Below are positions 24,011-36,520 of a stretch of 64,000 bases of DNA, piece after piece (within the stretch, counting starts at the first letter, position 1; every line of letters starts with the position of its first letter). Location: contig OZ234504.1 of NCBI GenBank assembly GCA_965153455.1, positions 5,208,001 to 5,272,000 on the forward strand, read 5' to 3'. This DNA comes from Sphagnum compactum. Lineage: Eukaryota > Bryophyta > Sphagnopsida > Sphagnales. Under the pieces are notes generated by a model. The model did no database searches. It saw only the letters and a list, made by a program, of their open reading frames with translations, and was not told where the DNA came from. Both the position numbers and the translations under genes were made by a program.

Positions 24011-26940
24011 CAAATGGCATGCCATGTCATCATCACATGGAATACCGAATCATTATTAATTGCAAAGGACAAGAATATTTTCAACTAGTTAATAAAAATG
24101 AGATTAATTCATCAAATCAATGACATGAATCATGATGTGAAGTTAGTGTCACAAATCATGAAGTGTTGTGAATACTAATCAACCTCGTTGCCATGTGGCA
24201 TGCCACGTCATCATCACATGACTGTAAGTTGTTATTATTCACCAAAAGTTGCAAGAATGAATGGAATTTTGTTATTACTCAATTTTGGATGATTATAAAT
24301 ACATTAAAAATACATTTTTGAAAATTTGATATTTGTGTAAAAACCATCAAGTCATGATATTGACTATAATTGCAAAACAATAATGCCATGTGGCACCATA
24401 ATGTCTTTTATAACTATGCAGTCATTAACATGAACTTGTAGTTACAATTGTAGTAAAAAAAAGACAATAGTTGTTTTTATTAACCAGTTGTAAAACCCAA
24501 GATATGTTGTTGTGATTGTTTTTTCAAATCCACCAAAAAATTTGCCAATACATCCTTAATGACTTTGTGCTCCTCTTTGGCATCAACAACATATTTGTAT
24601 TGCTTGAAATTCGCATTATCACAAACTTCTTGCAAGACCATCATTCATAAACTTTCCAAATCGTTTTCGAAAAAATTGGACCTCTACATAAGAGAAACCA
24701 AAACATGAATGCAAAACCAAAGAATTACTTTCAAGCACAAGTGCAAAACCCTATTTTTATTAAACTAATTCATTTCTACACAAATGTCCATTACAACACA
24801 CTAATAGAGCACAAGGACATGTGTAAGAAAACTTGTGAGGACTAAGACAATGAGCTTACACTAGAAATTTGATATGATTTAAGAAGTTCATGAAAGTTGA
24901 TCTAACCTTCACAATGTCATTGCTAGTACAAGAAGTCCCGCAAGTTGTGAAGTTCTTGCTTCCTTTTGATAATAACTAACCTCATTTGCTCCACTAATTT
25001 CTTCATATCAAAACATTGGACTTTTTTTGAGTTACAATCCTGAAAGCAAAATCAAACTCTTTCTTGTAGCTTTGAATCATTATAGAAAGGTGTTCCTTTC
25101 CCTTAGATAGGTTTTGCATGTCCAACGCAAGTGTGATGTTCTTGAAATTTTGCAAGTGAAGGAACATGCGAAGTTACTTGAAAATGTCTTTTGAAAGAAT
25201 TCTTAGTACATCCTTCATTACACGGATTGGAAATCTGCCTCAATTTTGGAGATCTTCCATGCCTATTTATAGGCGTAGCAAAACTGATGATCCAAAATCA
25301 TAAGGGAGCAGGACCCTTTTGTTATGTATGCTTCGCACTTCATCCTTACTAGTGTACTCTGAAAATTTCGCCCAAGTCACTTTGATATTTTTCCTCTTTG
25401 CAATAATTCATTTTGCAAAGGCTGAACAAATTGAACTATTTGCTTGGCCTCTTTAATAAGTAACATTATTGAATTCTTTGATTCTTGTTTCAATCTCTGG
25501 AGGATTATCATCTACCTTCCACTTAAAACCATTGTGCCCCTTGTAAGGACCCCATAGTTTGATGCATTATGCTTTTGTGGCATAAGCATCAATACTAGAC
25601 ATCCTTGGATCAAAGCCCTCACCACAAAGCCCCAAGACAATTTTTAAGTGTTCATAAGATAAAACATGGCCTAAGTCATCTTCGCCAAGAACAATTCCAA
25701 GTTCCATAGATTGAGGACTCTAGAAATTGCAAGTTTCAAAATTCAAATGCTACAAATGAGATAACCAAGAGGATCAAATAGTTGATGAAAGAATGCTTGC
25801 AATATGAAAATGTGCCTGAAGATTAGTTTCTTGGAGATTGGTTACAATGGGATATTGCAACACACTGAAAACAAAACAAAATAGACTTTGCATTCAAGAA
25901 CACGCTAACTCAAAACAAATTATAAATAGTAGTTTGATAATGTGGGTGTAGCTTTTGGAGTTTGCAAGGAAAGTGAATGGATTTTTAACGACAAAAACTG
26001 ATTACATACTGCACATGAGTGGTGACCACCAATATACATAATCTTCACCATCTCCTTTTTAATAATTCAACCAGTGGCCTAGGTTAAAAGTAATTCCATG
26101 TTATAGGGAAGGAAAACAAATCCACTTTTTGGTTTTGCCTCCATGTATGCATTGTAAAGGGTTGGTAAAACCTTAATTGAAGACCCTAATAATTTCATTT
26201 TTTGACCTAAATAAAACCACCATTACAATAATGAAAAATACATTTTAATTTTTTAAGCAAAATTCTTTTAGGTGCACCCCCAAAATAATCACCCTAGCAC
26301 TAAATGAATAAGAAAACAGTCACATTTTTAAAGAATCCCATTAATACTAGACCCATTTTAACAAAGCTAGTACATCCAAAAATTGTACACTCAATCTTGC
26401 TTTCACCCATGAATTTTTATTTTCTCTTTCTAATACGTTTGGAACTCTAAATCCTTCTCTTCTTACATTTCCAACTTTGATGAAGTTTGAGAAAGCAACA
26501 AAAAATATCTAAAAAGGAGTTGAACCCCTAGCCTAGTTGGCTATTGCCCAAATGCAACTTAGATTGGCTACATAGTCAAACATAGTTAGTATGGGCATCA
26601 TAAACAAGCAATTAAACAACATAAATAATGGAAAGCACATAACTTGATAGAATCTAAACATAAAAAATGAGTAGGCTGAACAAATACTTTCAAATGTATT
26701 GAAACATAACAACAAATTGATGGTTGGCTCATGACATTGAACACTTACCACTGATTTAGTTGAATTGTTTTCTTTTTCCAAAAGTCTTTTTCCAAAAGAA
26801 TTCAAACCTTATTTAATATTCTTTTCTTTCTTTGCCGAACTAATTGCTCATCTTCATATTTTCTCTGTTGATCATTCATAACATACCTAGCTACTGTTGG
26901 TGCCAACTTCCTATGTATATTTGTCTTGTGGAATTTCATC
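24011..26940. other. AT-rich spacer without a supported gene
   Basis: Two copies of a ~35-bp block containing 'tggcatgcca.gtcatcatcacatg' lie about 180 bp apart (near 24014 and 24196). Beyond that the stretch gives only short frames with frequent stops on both strands. Confidence 0.5.
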
Positions 26941-26947
26941 ATCTCCA

Positions 26948-27520
26948 TCTTATATATAAAGTACCTTGTTGCGTCCGTCCGTCCGTGCGTGCGTCGAGGT
27001 CCTGACAGTGGAGGTGTTGTCCGTCCGCCGAGGTCCTGAAACCCAGATCCCAGCATATACCTTTCATATCCGTCCGTGCGTCTGTGACCACTGGACGCAG
27101 ACTGTCTGCGACCACTGGACGCAGAGAAAAGTGACGTATCTAACTGGACGCAGACTGTCTGTGTGTCTGTCTGTCTGTGTGCCGAGGTCCTGAAACCCAG
27201 GTCCTGAAAGTCGAGGTCAGATGTTCGTCTTTCCATCCGTCGAGGTCCTGAAACCCAGATCGGGACCTGCCTGTCCGTCTGGTCGAGGTCCTGAAACCCA
27301 GATCCCAAATTATAACCACCCAAAAACCTGCCTGGCTCCTCTTTTCCGGGTTTTCGTGAAACCCGGCAGTTCTGTGCACGAAAACCCGGCAGTTCTGTGA
27401 TTATGTGGATGAAATAGTTCCGTCCAATGAGCTCAGAGTTCTGGATGGGTGGGGTCTCCTTTGGACTCCCAGTTTTTTCCCAGTGTCGTGTCGTGCCTTG
27501 CAGGCACGGGAGCCCACTAG
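26948..27520 (+). mobile_element. Non-autonomous Helitron
   Basis: The element starts TCTTATATATAAAG at 26948 after an A. It ends in GGAGCCCACTAG (27509-27520), followed by T at 27521, matching insertion between A and T. Twelve bases before the end is a perfect 7-bp hairpin CGTGCCT-tgc-AGGCACG (27492-27508), the classic Helitron 3' signature with a CTRR terminus. The body is GC-rich with (CCGT)n/(GTCT)n microsatellites and four to five copies of 'gaggtcctgaaacccag'. It has no Rep/helicase gene, so it is a passenger element. Open frames through it (26802-27323, minus) are repeat shadows. Confidence 0.8.
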
Positions 27521-28860
27521 TATATATTATTATACTAGATCATAATACATTTTTAGGTTCATTGGTTTAGATCTGCATTAAATTAGTTGGTGGGTGGCCT
27601 TTCCTGGAGGCACATCACACCCGTAGCTGAAGCAAATGCATGACTCTTGAACTAGTTGTTTTGTTTCGTGAAAGTTACATTTGAATCATTCACATAAAAA
27701 AATCATTAGTCAATGCACTAGCCAACTATGATTGAGTAAATGTCGTTTGGAACGTGATCAAACTGAACCATTGACTGACCGTTGATGGTCAATTCCGGGA
27801 AGCCAGAACCCAATTATAAGCTTGCATATCATTGATTGAGAAAGCAAAATGATGTTCCTCCCTATTTTATTTTATTTTATGTTAGCAAGAGTGAAAATGG
27901 GGAAGAAGCAGGCATCAATTTTTTCCTGGGTTTGCCACTTGCACAGGACAAAGTTGGCCAAAGGCCTCTTTATCACTTTGTGTATCTGGGGGGATATCTT
28001 GTGGATGTAACTTTTTTGTGGCAATGTAACTTTGCTATTTTGTGATATTTACAAATAACAACCTGGGAAAGCGTGTACTTCTGTGTGAAAAGTATTTTTC
28101 CAGCAAACAAATCACTACCATGAAACAATTTAGAGAGAAAAAACACTAGTCAGATTCCTATGGAGCAATGATTTCTACCTGTACAAAGGAGTTCTAATGA
28201 AAAAATCACCCAAGTTCCTTGGATTTTGAAAGAGATAATAAAACAATATCACCAAAATTCCTATTATAGGTTCCAGTAGCCAACAATATAGAAGGACACT
28301 TGAATGTTTTTAATTTAATATCACATTCATAACCGAATTCAGCTAAACATTATCATGAACGATTGCCATTTCAACTATAACTCGAAAAGAAGAAAAAACA
28401 TTGCTAAGGATCAAGGTTTTGTTTTTTCAATTTTGTGATGTAGCCACATTGGCAATCATCCACAAGAGGAATTAGCCAAATTTGGCTACAGGTCAGAGAG
28501 GGAAGTAGAAAATTTTAAGAGAGATGCTGGGGCAAAGATATTGGGGACGCCCCCAATATTTCAAGTTATTATCGTTAAGTTGTCCTAGGCAGGTGGCTGT
28601 TGGTTGAACCTAAACCATCTATCCACATTCATCCTTCATCTACATTTCATCCATGAGTTCTATCCCAATTTCCGGCTCAAGGCTGTTGTGCGCTCACGAT
28701 TGTGCATTCCTGTACTTTGGCCGACCTTTTTTGCCACTTGACTTGTCCGAAGGTATCAAGTTGTTATGATCTCATGGCAATCTCCCATCTAACTTTTATT
28801 CAACCCTCACTTGCACTATACATTTCCTCCACACTACTCACAAGTTTAGGTCACTGCCAA
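27521..28860. other. Spacer with one inverted copy of the TAGCC repeat
   Basis: No gene is supported; a 69-codon frame at 27836-28045 has no recognisable content. Near 28290-28495 lies an inverted, diverged copy of the dispersed repeat described at 12258-12740, ending 'attagccaaatttggctac' close to 28485. Confidence 0.5.
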
Positions 28861-28864
28861 TATT

Positions 28865-29415
28865 TATGTACTAGATAACAAGCCACAAAAGGCTGATTGA
28901 TTCTGTATCACAACTAACAGACCATAGAAAGCGTATTCTTATCTACTAGAGAAACAGGCCACCAAAGGCTGATTGATGCTGTATTACAAAACAGGCCATA
29001 GAGAAAGGCGTATTCTTACGTACTAGAGAACAGGCCACAAAAGGCTGCTGATTGATTCTGTTTTACATAACAGGCAATAGGTGGTGTATTCTTATGTACT
29101 AGAGAACAGGCCACAAAAGACTGATTGATGCTGTATTTCATAGCAGGCCATAGTCTAAGGTGTATTCTTATGTACTAGAGAACGGGCCACAAAATGATGA
29201 TTGATTTTGTATTATATAACAGGCCATAGAAGGCGTATTCTTATGTAGTAGAGAAATAAGCCACAGAAGGCTGATTGATTGTGTCTTAGAGAACGGCCCA
29301 TAGAAGGCCTATTCTTATGCGCTAGAGAATCAGGCAAGAGAAGGCCTCTTCTTATGTGCTGGAGCAAGCCACAGAAGGCTGATCGATTCTGTATTAGAGA
29401 ACTGGCCATACTAGA
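28865..29415. repeat. ~75-bp tandem array just upstream of the GH9 gene
   Basis: About seven units of 70-80 bp share 'ta(c/g)tagagaacaggccacaaaaggctgattgattctgta', then 'ttacataacaggccatag', then 'aaggcgtattcttatg'. Unit starts lie near 28869, 28944, 29021, 29097, 29173, 29247 and 29320, and the last is truncated at 29410. The array ends about 105 bp before the ATG of the glucanase gene, so it must occupy that gene's promoter or leader. Confidence 0.8.
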
Positions 29416-29519
29416 GGGCTGATTTTGCCAAGAAAACACTCCCTCTAGGATCCTAACTATTGATAGGATTGTACTTGGAGCTGAGGATATTACAATCGGA
29501 AAGTTGTGATCGTGGAGTG

Positions 29520-32500
29520 ATGGGTGTTGGACATCATGTGCCTCTGCAAAGAGTTACCTATGTTGTTGCTGCAATTGGTCTTGTGGTCATGGTTGTTGGT
29601 GTCCTCTTCGTCGACTTGTTGGGCATGAGTGGACGTGCAGTGACGTCCGTGACAACAGTGCAGTATAACTACACCGATGCTCTCATGAGGAGCCTGCTCT
29701 ACTTCGAAGGCCAAAGGTCTGGCAAGCTTCCGACTACTCAGAGAGTCACTTGGCGTGCAGATTCGGCTCTCTTGGATGGCGAATCTGCAGGAGTATGTTC
29801 TTCTGGAGCTTCTACTTGGTTTCTTTTCTCCTCATCACGTATCCTCACTCTATTCTTCTTGACAATCAGTTCTACAACTAATTTTCATTCTAGATTTTGC
29901 ATGAGCCAGGTGCAAGATTGATTTTAAGAACACATCTCATGCATGTTGCATCTAGAAACTTCAAAAACTCTGGATCTGTATAATGAGTTCAAGCTGAGTA
30001 ATACAATTCTTATTGCATGCATGGTAAATGATCTCGTGTGTTTCTGTGGTGCGAAGTTTCAACGAGTGAGCTTAATCTTGCATGTTGTTAATTGCAGTTC
30101 AATTTAACGGGAGGCTATTATGATGCTGGCGATAATGTCAAGTTCGGATTTCCCATGGCATTTACCATAACCATGCTTTCATGGTCAGTTATTGAATACA
30201 AGTCGCAGTTGCAATCTACTAACCAGCTCTCGTACGCTCTAAGTGCGATCCAGTGGGGCACTGATTACTTCTTGAAAGCGCATGTTGCGCCCAACGTGTT
30301 CTTCGGTGAACTCGGAGATGGAAATTCAGACCATGCCTGCTGGATGAGGCCAGAAGACATGACAACGCCTCGAGGTGCTTACCAGATTAATGCTAGCCAC
30401 CCCGGCTCAGATCTTGCTGGTGAAACAGCTGCAGCCCTGGCAGCTGCATCCATCGCCTTCCAAACCGTCAATGCCAACTACTCTGCCACACTTCTTACCA
30501 ATGCACAACAGGTACAATATACTATAAGCAACACAACATTCTTCGAGCTAATTGGGTATAGACTCTCTACTATAGAAAGCCTCATCAATATGCAATCATG
30601 GATTTCGCATTCATAATTTTGGTTCTATATCATAAAAGCTTCTAGATAGTTGACATGACCAAATTGGCGTTGTTCAAATTCCAATCTTGTTTATGGGTCA
30701 TGCATGATGCTCCTACATGCTGATGAGGGACATATGTTGATGACCATCTTGGCAGCTTTTCAACTTTGCAAATACTTATCGAGGAAAGTACTCTGACAGC
30801 ATCACAGTGGCTGCCTCCTTCTATGATTCTTATAGTGGTTATGATGTAAGTACAAATGTGTGCCATGTTGTTTGATCAGCTTTTGGAAATCACAATTAGT
30901 GGGTGATGATTCTCATTCCACCATCTGATCTAGCTTTCTTCTGTGGGTAGTCTCACACACCAACTTGCACTTAGTAATGAATTTGCACACAAGTTCTCTT
31001 GGAATCCGCAAATCGTCAATAAGCCGTCTTTTGTATCTCTTCTAGGACGAGTTGCTATGGGCAGCAATATGGTTGTGGGATGCAACTGGGAATACGACTT
31101 ACTTGAATTACTTCATCAACAATGCAGCATCATTGGGAGGAACTGGAACTGCTATGAATCAGTTCAGTTGGGATAACAAGTATGTCGGACTTCAACTAAA
31201 AGCAACAAAGGTATGGTCTTTTTGTGTGCATGATCTTGATACTCTCGACTCTTCATGCAATTGCAAATTTCTGGAGATCTTCCTAACGTCATGACCCAGA
31301 ATGAGCTACTAGTTGCCCCATGAGTTTAATTTTTAGCGGATTTTGAAGCTTAAACTTGGAGAAATAAGAGGCTGACACAAAATGTTGCTAGCTTCACAGT
31401 TGTTGTTCGATGGAAATGCCACGGCCTACACTTCAACTCTCCAGGCCTACCAAGCCAAAGCCGAGTACTTCCTTTGTGCTGCTCTGCAGAAGAATAACGG
31501 CCCACAAATCCAACTCACCCCTGGTGGGTACATAACATATGTCCTTCGTAGTTTTTGTCTAAATTGAAATATCGTAACTTCGTGAAGATTTCTGTTGCTT
31601 GCATTGGCAAGCTCACTAGGTTCATTCGTGATTCGGTTTGTAGTTTCAGATTTGTAGAACTTGGACATAACGTGATGATCATGATTTTGTTAATCGGTGT
31701 TGTTGATGTGTGCAAGGGGGTTTGTTGTCGATACAAAACTCAAGCAACATGCAATATGTAGCTACTGCCGCCTTTGTTTTGACTGTTGCTTATGATTACT
31801 ACAACAATGCTGGAAAAACACTCTCTCATTGCTCATCTTCTATCCAGAATTCACAATTGTTGGCGGTTGCCACTTCACAGGTACAGTATTTTTCATTTCT
31901 TTTGGAGATGAATTTTTTTCTTGTTGTGTAGAAGTACTGAGTCGTTGATGATCGGCCTTTCCAAATGTAAAACACATACAAATAATCTAATGAGGTTAAT
32001 TTTTTCATGGATGTGTGCTTGAAGGTCAACTACATACTTGGAAAGAATCCTAGAAATATCAGCTACTTGGTTGGGTTCGGGAGCAGCTTCCCACAGCAGG
32101 TGCATCACCGAGGTGCTTCCATTCCATCCATTAAAGTCCACCCACAATTGGTGACCTGCAATGGCGGGTACAACGGATACTACAACAGTCCGAATCCGAA
32201 TCCCAATGTGCACAATGGTGCTTTAGTTGCAGGCCCAGATCAGAATGACAATTTCCAAGATCTTAGAAGCAACCATGCAATGACAGAACCATCTACTTAC
32301 AACACTGCCCCCTTGGTCGGTGTGTTCGCCCGCCTTGCAGCTGCAGTGGGCTCTAACTCTTCTGAAGGTGCACCCATCATCACCCTCGCTATTTACAATG
32401 TTTTAAAGAAGGCTTCTTCATTCAAAGTGCAGAGAACCGAAGTGTATCAATATGTGTTGCTAAGTCCAATTGCTGTAGATTCGAAAGCAATTGCTCTGGA

Positions 32501-33461
32501 TCTTCAACAGAGGCTTCCAAATCTACAGCAATTGGGTCCGAACTTCGGCAGCTGGTCGGCACCATCACAATGTTTGCAAAAAAATAGCTCAATTAGTGAT
32601 TTTGTTAACAAACCCAATGTTCGAAATTTTTCAAATCAGTGCATATCCTCATGCAAATTCTAATAGGCTTCAAATAATGCCAATGATCTTTTTCTAGGTC
32701 TTCCTCTTGAATTCACCAAATTGATTGTTGTTAAATTCTTCCATATGTAAACAAATGGTCTGACCTTATCTAGTGCCCGTATCTACAGACTGCAAGGGTG
32801 CTTGTTTAATTGGCACTACCCATTGTAGCCCAAAAAATCAGCGAGCTTTCAATGCGAGTAAATACCAAGACGCATTTGATGAACCCTAAAATTACATTCC
32901 ATCTTGCATCCAACTTTTAGTTCCTAATCAATCTTAGTTCTTTGCAAATTTCAAACGCACCTTTGCCTATATTGCATGATGATCAGCTACCATAGTACTC
33001 ATTCAAACCTTTTATGGGGTTCCCCGTTTGTGGTGGATGCTATAGGTGCTATGATAAGACGCGCAGGTGTTGGTGCAGCTATTGCTCCTGTTACTACTAC
33101 TAAAGTCGCGACTCCTATCGAGATAGCACAATCACTTGCAGATCAATGGGAGCTGAATGGAAAAATCTACAACAAATATATCGTCACTATCAGCAACAAA
33201 TCTACAATGACATTAACAAGTGTAAAGCTCGTTGTGCACAACCTAGGTGCCACCATTACAACAAGCAATACTTCTGCTACTACGTCTATTCAGGGTCTAG
33301 CCAAAACATCAGCGAATGGAAACATCTACATGCTGCCTCATTGGATCACGAGCTTCAAGCCCGACCAGACCATCACCTTCACATATGTCCATCATCCCCA
33401 GTACGGCGCCGCGAATTTTTTCCTGCTTAGTTATGGAACAAGTGATGGTTATAACAAGTAA
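29520..33461 (+). CDS. Class C GH9 endo-beta-1,4-glucanase with C-terminal CBM49, eight exons
   Basis: Exons: 29520-29792, 30098-30511, 30756-30845, 31046-31210, 31400-31523, 31717-31880, 32025-32367 and 33067-33461, giving 655 aa. All borders are GT..AG and phases agree (0,0,0,0,1,0,1). Residues ~14-34 are a hydrophobic signal or anchor. The GH9 catalytic domain follows: [17 protein letters not shown] (Asp100/Asp103), [27 protein letters not shown] (411-429), HHRGAS, and the [20 protein letters not shown] signature with Asp489 and the proton donor Glu498 in TEPSTYN. From ~540 a CBM49-type module ([18 protein letters not shown]...) ends the protein, which defines plant class C enzymes. Expected role: secreted hydrolysis of beta-1,4-glucan in cell-wall remodelling, the CBM anchoring it to crystalline cellulose. 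Length is close to the class norm and all catalytic residues are present. Confidence 0.9.
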
Positions 33462-34902
33462 TGGTTATATACAATAATAAACAGATTGATTTCAAGGTTA
33501 TGGAACAGTGTAGTGTGTCTTGACCGTCTCATTATTAAGTCTCTGTACTTCAAGGTCAGCGTAATCTCCCCTCTTCTCTTTAATTAAACAAACCCCAGTT
33601 TCTAGATATATTAAATCTCAGTATGAAATGCTGAAACTCAGCATTGAATGCACAATGTTTGAGACTAATTATAGTAGTTGTACAGGTAGGAGCAGTGAAA
33701 ATATACGTAGCAGCAGTGGAGCCGCTCAGAGAAAATGAAAGAGAGGATGAAACTTAATTTGTCACCAAAATTGCTGGAAACCTTTCGTAAAACCCGTTTT
33801 CTCACTTGCTTCTACCAAGAACCTTGTTAAAGGTCTTACTTGTGATGTAAACCCTAATCTGTAATTCATGGCCAATTTGGCATAATTGTTATTTGATTAG
33901 ATAATCTCCCCTCTTGTTTTCAAAAAGACCAACCCATTTTCTCACTTGCTTACCCTGTTAAACCTCTTAGTTATGACCTAAACCCCTAGCCTGTAATTCA
34001 CAGCCCATTTTTCACAATAATTATAGATTAGTTGATCTTTCTTCTTATCTTAAATAAAAACCCTTTTCGCTCTCACTTGCCTACCATGAATGTACTACTT
34101 ATGACAATCCAACCACACATTAAGTTACCACCTCCCGGGATATACATATCATAGTCTCCTTAAACCCTCCTTCACATCCCATTTTTGCCAAAACACTGTA
34201 TATCACCTAATTATCTGCCTTCGTATTTTCATAATCCAATCAATGTAAACATGAATGAAGTACATCAACCCAAAAACCCATGTTAACATGAATGAAGTGC
34301 AATCCGAATATATATATATGGCCATTAAGGCAAAGGGCCAGAGTGAACCAGCACCCACCAGTGCACCATCCACTGGATGTCCGTTATTACTCAGTTGTGG
34401 ATGAACCTCAACTGAGTTAATATTTGGTTTCATCTTGGTAGCCAATTCTGTAGGAAACAGGTCTCATATATAGGCAGATAGGTAGGAAAATAGGCAACTT
34501 TTAGGGGAGTAGATGGTTTATGCATAGCTAAGGGCTGTTATCACTACCTACCTACTAAAAACCTGCTTGTGGGTTGTTAGTAGGTAGGTAGGAAAAAAAG
34601 TAACTGAGTTAACCACCATGGTTAACTAGGGAACTGCAACCCGACGGAAAATTGTACAATTTACATGCATCTACTTCACCTTATAGCCACCTAGAACTAG
34701 GCCAGACTCTTGTTGGGGGGTAGGTGCTGGTGGCTTGTGGCTTGCTGTGTGTCTTCACCAGTTTGGTTTGCACAGGGGCCCGGTTTTATCACACCAAACT
34801 GAAAAATTTCAGAATACGCCTGCACTTACAAATCCCAATTGTTTTGAACAGTTTATAAGCTACGCCCTGTTGTCATGTCACAACTAAAAACTCCGTTACG
34901 AC
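33462..34902. other. Intergenic; holds two dispersed-repeat copies
   Basis: Contains the 3' flank of the GH9 gene, and paralogous segments at 34333-34462 (related to 44081-44200 and, inverted in part, to 49710-49751) and 34578-34653 (related to 49590-49666). Blocks ending 'ctcacttgct.acc' recur near 33805, 33945 and 34070. No gene seen. Confidence 0.5.
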
Positions 34903-34975
34903 GGGGGAGTAGCTCAAATGGTAGAGCGCCCGTTTCGCATACGGGAGGTAACGGGATCGATGCCCGTCTTCTCCA
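34903..34975 (+). tRNA. tRNA-Ala (anticodon CGC)
   Basis: 73 nt fold as a cloverleaf. Acceptor stem 34903-34909/34968-34974 (two G-U pairs) with discriminator A34975. D arm GCTC/GAGC with a good internal A box (TAGCTCAAATGG). Anticodon stem CCCGT/ACGGG with loop TTCGCAT, anticodon CGC at 34936-34938 reading GCG. T stem ACGGG/CCCGT. No intron. One oddity: the T loop is ATCGATG, so the near-invariant T54 is A and the B box reads GGATCGATGCC, which may weaken pol III transcription or tRNA stability. No TTTT terminator follows immediately; one occurs about 9 bases downstream (ctttt). Confidence 0.9.
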
Positions 34976-36300
34976 GCCATACCTTTTCTTTAATATTTTC
35001 CAATTCACAGTTTTCCCACTTGCTTGGAAGTTGGAACCAAAAAGTATTATTTTAGAAAAGAATGTCGATTATGAAATGAAAGAGTTCCCAGTAATTCACT
35101 TTGTAAATTTTTGCTGATGTTTGGAGAATTTTCATTTGTTTGTTATACCCAAAGTAAGTACCTTGGCAACTTCCACACATGTCTGTTGCATGAGTGATGA
35201 TTTTGAACAACTGGAATATTCCTGAAGATTCAAATGTTTTTCCTTAGCTAAATTCTTTTTATGAAATTTTCAACATTTCTGAAAATAATATACCATCGAG
35301 TAGCCTAATAAGGTCAGTTTCCACATGGACAAATTGAATAATTAGTTTATAGTAACTTGAAATTATTATTATTTTTCATGATCTATTATAATTTAAGATA
35401 TTGTCATATGAGGAATGAAAATATTCCGATTGTAGCCTCTGATTATTATGATGATTTTCAAGACCTCAGCTCCATATTTTTTCATGAAAAAATTCATTTT
35501 CACCATTTTAAACATTATATAATGACAAAACTGAGCCTAGGGTAAAGTAATCAGTGTCCAAGCTGCCAAGTTATTCTAGTACCTTGGCCAATGTGCCACA
35601 TGCTTGTCAAATAATTAATTAATTTGGAGATTTCATTTCAGCAATGAAATATTCCCAAATATTTCATCAAATTCTTTTATTTTCCTTCAGAAAAAAAAGA
35701 ATTCTCTTTTGAAAATTTCAACATTTCTGAAAAATAATATAGTTTGTAACGGACTGGCCCAGGTACTATGGAATATAGAACTTAAGTTCTAAGGGAACAT
35801 TTATGTTGCAATAAAAAAAAATATATATATTTCTATTTATTTACTTATTTATTTGTTTACATTTATTATGTGCACTTTTCGTTCTTTCTTCGTCTCCAGA
35901 GCGATTTTGTTGTTCGCGGAAATTGCTCGCGCGGTTGCTGCTGTTTGCGAAGAAAAAGGAACCGGGGGGGGTGTTTTTGCAGTCCTCGTGGACTTCTTGT
36001 TGTAGAAATTAGTTATTGAATCCTGTTTTCCTTTCTGAATGCGCGTGTCTAGTATCTCTGTCCGTGCCCCGCTTTTGCCTGAATTTTTTTGGATTTTTCT
36101 GCTTCGTTTCGTATTTTGGTTTGTTTTCTGCGGCCTTTGAACTTGACGACCGAGTGTTGGATTTTGCGTTTAATGTTTTTTATGAAGGAGTTGGTGAGGA
36201 CCGAGCGTTTGCCGTGGAATGAGCGAGAGCTTGATCTTCGTTTTCGTTAATCGCACAGATCGCAGACATTTTTTACTCGGCCATTTCTTCTTCTTCTTCT
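34976..36300. other. Intergenic, ending in the presumed leader of the APS kinase gene
   Basis: AT-rich, with a repeated 'gaaaattttcaacatttctgaaaa.taata' block at about 35261 and 35713 and a repeated 'aagtt.tt.tagtaccttgg' context. From about 35880 base composition shifts to GC/T-rich (ctttcttcgtctcc, ttcttcttcttcttc) typical of a promoter and 5' leader. Confidence 0.5.
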
Positions 36301-36373
36301 TCGCAAATCTGCTTATTGGCCGGACATTACTCGATTGCTGCTCCAGGTCTAAACCTGGTGATTGCGTTTTGTC

Positions 36374-36400
36374 ATGATGTTGTCAGTGTGCGGAATCTGA
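36374..36400 (+). promoter_or_regulatory. Short upstream ORF in the APS kinase leader
   Basis: ATG ATG TTG TCA GTG TGC GGA ATC TGA, eight codons, followed by a two-codon uORF (ATG TTG TGA) near 36454, both ahead of the main ATG at 36521. If the mRNA starts upstream of 36374 these could reduce translation. A transcription start has not been shown. Confidence 0.3.
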
Positions 36401-36520
36401 GAAGGCGAGAGCATCGGAGCTTGTTGGACTGTGCAAGAGCTGCAAAGTCTACGGATGTTGTGACGAAGTGTGTGGAATCTCTCGGAGAAGGCAAGTTGAC
36501 CTATCGAAGCTTGCTTTACT

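Noticed and set aside
26802-27323. 173-codon minus-strand frame with FQDL/TDRQ repeats
   Set aside because: Shadow of the Helitron's internal microsatellites; no start context or homology.
32368-33066. Extra GH9 exon between 32368 and 33066
   Set aside because: Direct splicing 32367 to 33067 keeps phase and joins the catalytic domain to CBM49; the intervening frame has no family similarity, so it is reported only as possible intron retention.
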